Below, piece by piece: positions 7,104 to 13,800 of a DNA stretch of 16,064 bases. The position numbers and the translations under genes were made by a program. How positions within the stretch are numbered: the first letter of the stretch is position 1; each line of letters opens with the position of its first letter. The notes beneath the pieces were generated by a model that was not told the origin of the DNA, did no database searches, and worked only from the letters and a program-made list of their open reading frames with translations. Source of the stretch: UMGS1279 sp045534095 (GTDB lineage Bacteria > Bacillota > Clostridia > Oscillospirales > Acutalibacteraceae); the NCBI GenBank assembly GCA_045534095.1, contig JAZSJA010000015.1, positions 1-16,064 of the forward strand, in the 5' to 3' direction.

Positions 7104-7301
7104 ATGATTTTAAAAGAAAACGCTTGTCCATGTGCTTATTGTAAATTTTTCAAACTGTTTGAATACTATGAAAATAATATAACTCTCCAAAAGGGTGTAT
7201 GCGTAAAACACAATCTGATTCGTGAACTGTGTGATGAACTTTGTGAAGATTTTATTTTAAAAGAAGGTGTGCATACACAAAAATGGTATCCTGGTAAATA
7301 A
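7104..7301 (+). CDS. Small cysteine-rich protein
   Basis: A 65-aa soluble protein with seven cysteines: C-x-C-x2-C near the start (CPCAYC), then GVCVKHN, then CDELCEDF. The layout, a paired-cysteine start and a late C-x3-C followed by EDF, recurs in many small clostridial proteins and suggests a structural zinc site, but no function is known to me. The ATG at 7104 is preferred over an in-frame GTG at 7095 because GGGTG lies 6 bases upstream of it. It has its own promoter, apparently under the divergent XRE repressor, and no cotranscribed partner. The cysteine spacing loosely recalls the C-terminal tail of the membrane protein at 1493-1906. Confidence 0.6.
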   Translation: MILKENACPCAYCKFFKLFEYYENNITLQKGVCVKHNLIRELCDELCEDFILKEGVHTQKWYPGK

Positions 7302-7317
7302 GGATTGAAGATTTTAC

Positions 7318-7402
7318 GGAACAACACATAGGTTGTTCCCTACATAAAACACCTTAGTCCCAGCAAAATCTTTTTAGGACAGTCCGGGAGGCCTGTCCCT
7401 AC
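7318..7402. repeat. Pair of short hairpin repeats sharing a CCCTAC end
   Basis: Two inverted repeats: GGAACAAC-6 bases-GTTGTTCC (7318-7339), and GGACAG-T-CC-GGGA-GG-C-CTGTCC (7377-7398, one mismatch). Each right arm runs into CCCTAC (7338-7343 and 7397-7402), 59 bases apart. Their form, GTAGGGA leading into a stem when read on the minus strand, is that of dispersed intergenic REP-like repeats in clostridial genomes; copies elsewhere cannot be seen here. The rest of 7302-7464 holds no gene that I can find. Confidence 0.5.
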
Positions 7403-7464
7403 CGTATCATTATAAATTTGCACAATAAATAATACTTTATGCAACATATTTAATCGATACAACG

Positions 7465-7500
7465 AATGAAACCGACCTTAAAATCAAGGTCGGTTTCATT
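7465..7500 (+). terminator. Rho-independent terminator with 15-bp stem
   Basis: AATGAAACCGACCTT (7465-7479), loop AAAATC, then AAGGTCGGTTTCATT (7486-7500), a perfect stem, followed on the plus strand by TTTCGTTT. The T-run favours plus-strand termination, but the hairpin also lies just past the stop of the minus-strand VOC gene (7523) and probably ends that operon too. Confidence 0.8.
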
Positions 7501-7522
7501 TTTCGTTTAATAAAAATTTAAT

Positions 7523-7918
7523 TTATTTTGCAGTAAAAAACTCTACTTCTTCACCTGCGGCACCAATACAAAAACCAACTCTAATTGGATAAACAGGGTC
7601 GGATGGAATATCAACGTCCTTAGGCTCAACGGTTATCTCATAACCTGCGGCACGAACTGCCTCAATGCAATCGTCAACGCTTTCAACCTCTAATGCTATA
7701 TGACGAATGGGGCCAAGCTCGGGCTCACTATCTGCGTTTGAAAAAAGCTCCAAAATACCTGCACCGGTATCAAGCATTGCACATAATGCGCCGCCTTTTT
7801 CCCATCTTCTTACAAGGGGAAGCCCCAAAATATCCTTATAAAAACCAATAGTTTTTTCAAACTGCTCCACACCGTTTGCCTTTATAGCAACGTGATGAAT
7901 GCCTTTAATTTTTACCAT
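7523..7918 (-). CDS. VOC (glyoxalase/bleomycin-resistance fold) protein
   Basis: A 131-aa single-domain-length protein of the vicinal oxygen chelate superfamily, made of two beta-alpha-beta-beta-beta units. The candidate metal ligands stand where expected: H8/H9 in IHHVAI, E57 in ILELF, H73 in IRHIAL and E126 in EEVEFF. FYKDILGLPLV (26-36) is the typical first-unit helix. The substrate cannot be told from sequence; lactoylglutathione lyase-like, methylmalonyl-CoA epimerase-like and dioxygenase-like proteins share this outline. The start is ATG at 7918, because AAGGAG lies 8 bases upstream; an earlier in-frame ATG at 7945 lacks a ribosome binding site. It is last in the GH130-mutase operon, 35 bases after the mutase stop, so a sugar-linked or detoxifying role is possible. 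Confidence 0.85.
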   Translation of the reverse strand: MVKIKGIHHVAIKANGVEQFEKTIGFYKDILGLPLVRRWEKGGALCAMLDTGAGILELFSNADSEPELGPIRHIALEVESVDDCIEAVRAAGYEITVEPKDVDIPSDPVYPIRVGFCIGAAGEEVEFFTAK

Positions 7919-7953
7919 AATAACATCTCCTTTTTGCAATGACAAAATGATTT

Positions 7954-9612
7954 TTATTCAATTATATTTTCTACGTTAGTTTTAAGTTTTTCTAATTTGT
8001 TTTTTGCTTTTTCCTCGGTTTCTCCCGTTACCGCAAGATAGAATTTAAGTTTTGGCTCCGTACCCGATGGTCTAATAATCAAGGTGCTTTCATCACTAAA
8101 GGTGAACTTTAAAACGTCGGATTTGGGTAAATCATTAACTCCGCTTAAATAATCCACAACGTTTACAACTGAAAACTCCCCAAAATTCACACCACTTTTA
8201 CGTATTGAGGCCATAAAATCCTGCATTTTTTGCATACCAACTTCGCCCTCAAAAGTAAAAGACAACAGTCCGTTTAGAGAGTACCCGTATTCATTGTAAA
8301 GATCTTCAAGCTTCTTAGCAAGGCTCACACCTTGATTTTTATAATAGGCACACATTTCACAGATAAGAAGGGCTGCATTAACACCATCTTTATCTCTAAC
8401 GTGAGAACCACTTAAATATCCGCAGCTTTCCTCAAATCCGAAAATATAGTCATCTTTTTGACCCTTTTGCTCAAGACCGCCTATTACCTCACCTATAAAT
8501 TTAAAGCCTGTGAGAACGTCTACTATTTTTACACCATAGGTATTGGCGATTTTTTCTGCCAAATCAGTAGTTACAATAGTTTTTACGCAAATGGGATTTT
8601 GAGGCATACTGTTTTCTTCCTTTTTGCGATGACAGATATACTCTAAAAGCAGTATTCCAACCTCATTACCCGTAAGAAGCTTGTATTCATTTTCTGACCT
8701 TACCGCAACACCAACACGATCACAATCGGGGTCGGTAGCAAGCAAAATATCAGCATTTTTTTCTGTTGCAAGCTTTAAGCCTAACTCCATAGCCTCAGGA
8801 AGCTCAGGATTTGGGAAGGGGCAGGTAGGGAAATTGCCATTATGTTCTTCTTGCTCTTTTACTACTATAACGTTATTGAAACCATTAAATTTAAGGATAT
8901 CGGTTACCGGCTCAATACCTGTTCCGTTAAGGGGGGTATATACAACCGAAATATTTTTGTCAACACCCTTTGCAAGGGATAACTCACTAACTGCGTCAAT
9001 AAACTTTTTATAAATCTCTTCAGGTACAGCATTAACCATTTCGCCCTTATCTTGAGGCAAGGAGTTAAAATAATCTAAAGCTGAAATTTCTGAGTAGATT
9101 TCATCTGCTACCTTGGTGGTTATTTGGCAACCATCTGCACCGTAAACCTTATAGCCGTTGTAAACGGCGGGGTTGTGTGATGCCGTCACCATAATGCCTG
9201 CATTACAGTTTAATTCCCTTACCACAAAGGAGAGCATAGGTGTTGGAAGGGGACGATTAAACAAAAATACCTTAATTTTATTTGCACTTAAAACCTTAGC
9301 CGCCGTTTCGGCAAAAAGTTTAGATTTTATTCTGGTATCATAACCAATGGCAACCCTTTTATCGCCTGTATTTGATTTTAAAATAAAGTTTGCGAGTCCC
9401 TTGGTGGCACGGGCTACGGTATAAACGTTCATACGGTTTGTACCTGCACCTATTTTACCTCTAAGACCTCCTGTGCCAAATTCCATTTCTTTAAAAAAGG
9501 CGTCGTTAATTTTATCTGAGTTGTTTTTAATCGCCAAAAGCTCGGCTATTAAATCCTCGTCAGCAATGGCATTTTGGCACCATAATTCATATGCGTTTTT
9601 TATATTTTCCAC
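7954..9612 (-). CDS. Phosphoglucomutase/phosphomannomutase (alpha-D-phosphohexomutase)
   Basis: A 552-aa cytosolic enzyme of the alpha-D-phosphohexomutase family, full length for the PgcA-like group. It moves phosphate between C1 and C6 of a hexose via a phosphoserine. Visible motifs: FGTGGLRG (45-52), catalytic TASHNP (143-148, S145), metal loop DPDCDR (294-299), sugar-binding GFEESCGY (392-399) and phosphate-binding RPSGTEPK near 514. All four are intact. Glucose versus mannose preference cannot be read from sequence. The start is GTG at 9612, sharing one base with the TAG of the GH130 gene, with GAGGAA just upstream, so the two are translationally coupled. Beside a GH130 phosphorylase, which releases mannose-1-phosphate, phosphomannomutase activity (mannose-1-P to mannose-6-P) is the attractive inference. 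Confidence 0.92.
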   Translation of the reverse strand: MENIKNAYELWCQNAIADEDLIAELLAIKNNSDKINDAFFKEMEFGTGGLRGKIGAGTNRMNVYTVARATKGLANFILKSNTGDKRVAIGYDTRIKSKLFAETAAKVLSANKIKVFLFNRPLPTPMLSFVVRELNCNAGIMVTASHNPAVYNGYKVYGADGCQITTKVADEIYSEISALDYFNSLPQDKGEMVNAVPEEIYKKFIDAVSELSLAKGVDKNISVVYTPLNGTGIEPVTDILKFNGFNNVIVVKEQEEHNGNFPTCPFPNPELPEAMELGLKLATEKNADILLATDPDCDRVGVAVRSENEYKLLTGNEVGILLLEYICHRKKEENSMPQNPICVKTIVTTDLAEKIANTYGVKIVDVLTGFKFIGEVIGGLEQKGQKDDYIFGFEESCGYLSGSHVRDKDGVNAALLICEMCAYYKNQGVSLAKKLEDLYNEYGYSLNGLLSFTFEGEVGMQKMQDFMASIRKSGVNFGEFSVVNVVDYLSGVNDLPKSDVLKFTFSDESTLIIRPSGTEPKLKFYLAVTGETEEKAKNKLEKLKTNVENIIE

Positions 9613-10661
9613 TATAATTCCTCGTTACACAACTCTATTAAATCATTTATATTAGCGGTAGCAAGGCACTCAACAGTGTCACTTGAGCCATAATAAATTT
9701 TAACTTCTCCATTATCTTCCAAGATCATACCACCGGGGAAAATAACGTTTTGTCTGAATCCTTCGTCTGCTTCAAAGGTAAGTTCGGGTGCAATAAGGGG
9801 AAGCTTGCTCATACCTATCACCTTTGAGGGGTCTTTTAAATCAAGAAGGGCGATACCGACGGTGTAACGTTTGTTCCACCAAGTATCCCAACTGTCCTGA
9901 CCTCTGCCTTCCTTTTCAATATCCACTGCATGGAAGGTAATAAGCCAGCCTTTTTCAGTTTTGATTGGTGGTGCGGCAGGGCCTATTTTATCATTTGCAA
10001 ATGGCACGTTTTCCACCGCCATAACCATTTTGCTTTCGCCCCAGAACTTAAGGTCGGGAGATTTAGAAATCCACATATCAAAGCGATCTCTACCGCCACG
10101 ACTGTATACAGGGAAAGGCCTTTCAAGGCGATAATAATATCCATCGATTTTTTCGGGGAAAAGTACCATATTACGGTTATCCGGTACGGTGGCACTTATA
10201 ATCTCATAATCTGTAAAATCGTCGTTAACCTTGGCGATACAACCCCTTATACCGTGACTTGTATCCATTGCAAGACAAAGATAAATTTCACCATCAATAA
10301 CGGTTAATCTAGGGTCGTAAAGACGTTCGATATCTGCTACACCGTCATCCTTACCACGCATATTTTTGCCGTGTTGATAGTCGATAAGAGGAAATTCCAT
10401 AACCTGCCAATTGGTAACACCATCATCGCTGAAGGCTATACCAACCGAAGTGCCTTTAAACCCAATTTTTTCATTAACGTATTTTTCGTTATCGGTTCCA
10501 TAGTCATTACGGAAAGCCATAACGTACTTACCATTCACCTTTTCTACGCCTGCATTGAAAATTAAGGTGGCTTCATAAGGAATATCGTCCTTGGTTAAAA
10601 CAGGTTTTTCCAATTTTTTAAGACAAGCTGCACTTTTTAATTTAGGCTCCCACATTGGCAT
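9612..10661 (-). CDS. GH130-family beta-mannoside phosphorylase
   Basis: A 349-aa cytosolic protein with the five-bladed beta-propeller signature of glycoside hydrolase family 130. Visible family features: ATLIFNAGVEKVNGKYVMAFRND (31-53), GIAFSDDG (74-81), the YDPRLT strand with D116 as likely proton donor, GPAAPPIKTEKGW and the C-terminal FPGG and YYGSSD blocks. Family members split beta-1,4-mannosides such as mannosyl-glucose, mannosyl-GlcNAc or mannobiose by inorganic phosphate, giving alpha-mannose-1-phosphate; the acceptor here is unknown, and some GH130 members are hydrolases. The ATG at 10661 (MPMWEPK) is chosen over ATG 10691 because AAAGGA lies about 8 bases before it. It leads an operon with the mutase and the VOC protein. 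No signal peptide is seen, so disaccharides must be imported. Confidence 0.88.
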   Translation of the reverse strand: MPMWEPKLKSAACLKKLEKPVLTKDDIPYEATLIFNAGVEKVNGKYVMAFRNDYGTDNEKYVNEKIGFKGTSVGIAFSDDGVTNWQVMEFPLIDYQHGKNMRGKDDGVADIERLYDPRLTVIDGEIYLCLAMDTSHGIRGCIAKVNDDFTDYEIISATVPDNRNMVLFPEKIDGYYYRLERPFPVYSRGGRDRFDMWISKSPDLKFWGESKMVMAVENVPFANDKIGPAAPPIKTEKGWLITFHAVDIEKEGRGQDSWDTWWNKRYTVGIALLDLKDPSKVIGMSKLPLIAPELTFEADEGFRQNVIFPGGMILEDNGEVKIYYGSSDTVECLATANINDLIELCNEEL

Positions 10662-10699
10662 AAAAAGCATCCTTTCATTTTTAAAAATCATCCATAAAA

Positions 10700-10728
10700 A
10701 TTATACCATATAAAACAATCTATTTCAA
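10700..10728 (-). promoter_or_regulatory. Promoter of the GH130-mutase-VOC operon
   Basis: On the minus strand, TTGAAA (10728-10723), a 17-base spacer and TATAAT (10705-10700). The -10 is extended (TGGTATAAT), so this should be a strong sigma-A-type promoter. It gives the operon its own start despite the same-strand gene upstream. Confidence 0.75.
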
Positions 10729-10785
10729 GAAATATTTTCAAGGCTTATAAATAGCTATAAATCTTACCAAGTTAATAACGAAAAT

Positions 10786-10816
10786 GCGACCCCTCGTGAT
10801 TAACACGGGGGATCGC
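10786..10816 (-). terminator. Terminator of the giant glycosidase gene
   Basis: On the minus strand, GCGATCCCCCGTG, a 5-base loop, then CACGAGGGGTCGC (13-bp stem with one G-U pair and one mismatch), followed by ATTTTCG. It lies 43 bases past the stop at 10859 and before the promoter of the GH130 operon, separating the two transcripts. The rest of 10662-10858 shows no gene. Confidence 0.7.
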
Positions 10817-10858
10817 GTATTTAGGGGGAGAAATAGATATAATCTTTTTTAATACACT

Positions 10859-13800
10859 TTATTTAACGCCTGTATAAACTGCGAATGAGCCTGCGGGGAG
10901 AACATCACTAAAGGATGTAGCTACATTACTAAAGCTCTTATCCGCATCAGGAATTTTTGCATCGGCATAGGTATCAGCCTTATCAGCAGATACTATATGG
11001 CGATAAAGTGTTTGATTAATTGCAGAACCAAATGCAACATTAATATTAACAGCTGTGCTGTTCATATTGAGTACAGAAACTGTCCAACTACCGTCCTCAA
11101 GCTTAACTGCACCAACATAAACACCCTGAGTTGCGGTAGAAGAAAGGTTGGTAGCATAAACGGTACCGTTTTTGTAGCCGTTGTACTTGCTGAACAAGGT
11201 GGTGGGATAGTACTGTGCATAGGGTTGGTCAGAAAGGAAGAGAGAAGGAGCGTTACCACACTGGTGGATACCGTTCATAAACTCACTATTAGTAGTTGCA
11301 GTACCGCCTGTTTTATCTGTCCAGAGCTGGTCATAGCTCATCCAAAGAATGGTATTCTGAATACCGCTTTGCTGTGCTACAATACCGCCCATTGCGGTTG
11401 CAAGACCACGGTAGAAGCTGGATGTTCCTCTACCCTGATAAACATCAAAGTCCTTGATGTTGAACTCGTCAGACCAGAATTCAGCGTTTGCATTAGACTG
11501 TTTTGCAGTTGCAAGGAAGCCCTTATAATCGTTAAAGTCGGTCGAGGATCCATTTAATGCATTATAATGTGAATTGTTGGTCATTGTTTCATAGTACTTA
11601 TCATAATTGGTAGCAACATCGCCCTCTTCAGGGTAGTGGTGAGCTGTAATAATATCAAACAATGTGGGGTCATTTTGGAGTACATAGTTGGTAAGCTTGG
11701 AATAGCCTGCCTCATTGGGACCCATATGCTTAATGTCGGTGACATTATAAATATCCTCTACAGCATCTCTCATAGTTCTGCAGAAAAGAACATACTGCTC
11801 TTTATCATGACCTGCGTTCAAGTTAATTTTATCCAAAATAGAACCATCTTCTGATACAGAATAAGAGTTAGCAGGCTCAACAAAGTATGAGAAATACTTG
11901 ATGTTGTTAATGCCCTGAGCCTTTGCAAGCTTAACGGTGTTAGCCATTAAATATGCATAGCGGTAAGCTGCTCGGATAATACGGGCATTATCACTATCGC
12001 CTGCTGCGGCTGCAACGCCTGCGCTTTCGCCATAGCGGTCAGCGCCCTCACCGTTAAAGTAATCGTTTTCGTGGATAGAATAGGTAGCATTTTCTTCTCT
12101 TGAAATGAAGTCAAAGTGCCAACCAACCTGTAAGATTACTTCCATATCTCTTTCCTGCAATGCTCTTGCATAGTTGAGGAAGTAGTTAAAGCGGTCAGAG
12201 TTCCAGTCATAGCCTGTAGCATCATCAAAAATCCACTGGCTTTGATAACGGGTTCTTACATAGTGAACGCCTGCATCCTGTAAACGGTCAAGCTCGGTGT
12301 TAATCATAGCTTCATCATATACACGGCCTGTTGCATCATCCTCCATAAAGCCGAAGGCGTGATAAACTGTACCGCTGAAGCCACGATAGTTGTTAATAAC
12401 GGGAGCAGCAGAGTTTTGTACCGAAAGATTTACGGTTTTAGAAGAAGTTAAAACCTCTTCAGCGTAATTTTCCTCTACAAAGCTGTCATATGCTGCTTGG
12501 TTTTTAGATACGATTGCCTCAGCAACGGTATCGTCATCATTTGTTTTACCATCGTTTAAAATTGCGTAAACTACATCATAAACGGATACTGTTTTGGTAT
12601 CCTCCTCATAGATTACAAAGCGTTCGCCGTCTTTAGTTTCGGCAATCATATATCCACGAACTGCGTAATCGGTGGTGTAATCTGCAAGACCGATAAGAGT
12701 ACCTGTAAAGGTAACAACGCTGCCTTCTTGCTCGAAGATAACGTTTGTTCCGTTATCGGCAGAGTATGCAACACCCTTCTTAGCACCGTAGGTAGCACTG
12801 TTTACCATATCGTAAACAAGCTCTTTACCGCCAAGCTTAGAATTGTTAATTGCAAGAGTACCGTACTCTACAACCTTAACATCGCCGGTTAAAAGGGAAG
12901 TATCAATACTGCTCTTAACACGGATACCCTGCTTAGCATCAACGGTTTTTTGACGGATTGCAGCATACTTTGTAGGCTCGAATTTAGCTTCGGCATCTGC
13001 CTCAAACTCTTCATTCAAGGTGGCTACCTTAATGTTATCAAGAGCGATAGACCAGCCTGCTTCACCTGCATCAAAGCCGAAGTTTGCAAGACCAGTATAG
13101 TAGGTGTAATCGGGGTCAATAGTGATTTCATAATGAACCCAATCGGTATGGTTTGCAATATCCTGCTTATAGCCGTTAAACTGATAATTATCAGAATTGT
13201 TAAGACCTGCGGGACCGCTTAAGAGGTTGCCGTTTAAATCCTTAGTAACAAGACTGTAAGCATTATTGTTGTAAGCAAATACATTACCCTCATAAGTAAT
13301 GGGGTTGTTATCGCCTTCACTTGTTCTGAATCTGAACTGGAGCTTTTCAGTAGGATAGCTTAAAACCTTCATATCGAAGGAAACAACATATTTCTGATTT
13401 GCTCTGTAATAGAAGGGAACGGTAATACCATCGTTCTTTCTTATGAATTTTAAGTATTTATTGCCGTCTTCTTCTGCAATGGAAGGAGCATCGCCAGCAC
13501 TTGTTGTGCTTACTGCACCGATAGTGCCATTTTCAAAATCGTAATCAACAACAATAGCGTTGGAATTATCCAAAGCCTTTTTAAGGCTCATATCGCTGAT
13601 TGTGATACCGCCTGTAACTGTTGAGTTTGCGGCTGAATTACCTTCAAAGTAGAGGTAATATGTAGCGCTGTCACCGGTTACAAACTTAACTGTAGCATTG
13701 TTCCAGGTAGCATTATCAATAACCTTTTCAACATTCTGATAATAGGTAATATTGCCGCCCTTTACAATAGCACTGCTGAATTTATCATTAACATTTGCAA

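Noticed and set aside
7919..7945. Upstream ATG for the VOC gene (nine extra codons)
   Set aside because: No ribosome binding site there, and the AAGGAG that fits the ATG at 7918 lies within this extension.
10662..10691. Upstream ATG for the GH130 gene (MIFKNERMLF)
   Set aside because: It would place AAAGGA inside the coding region; that sequence is well spaced for ATG 10661, where family-like sequence begins.
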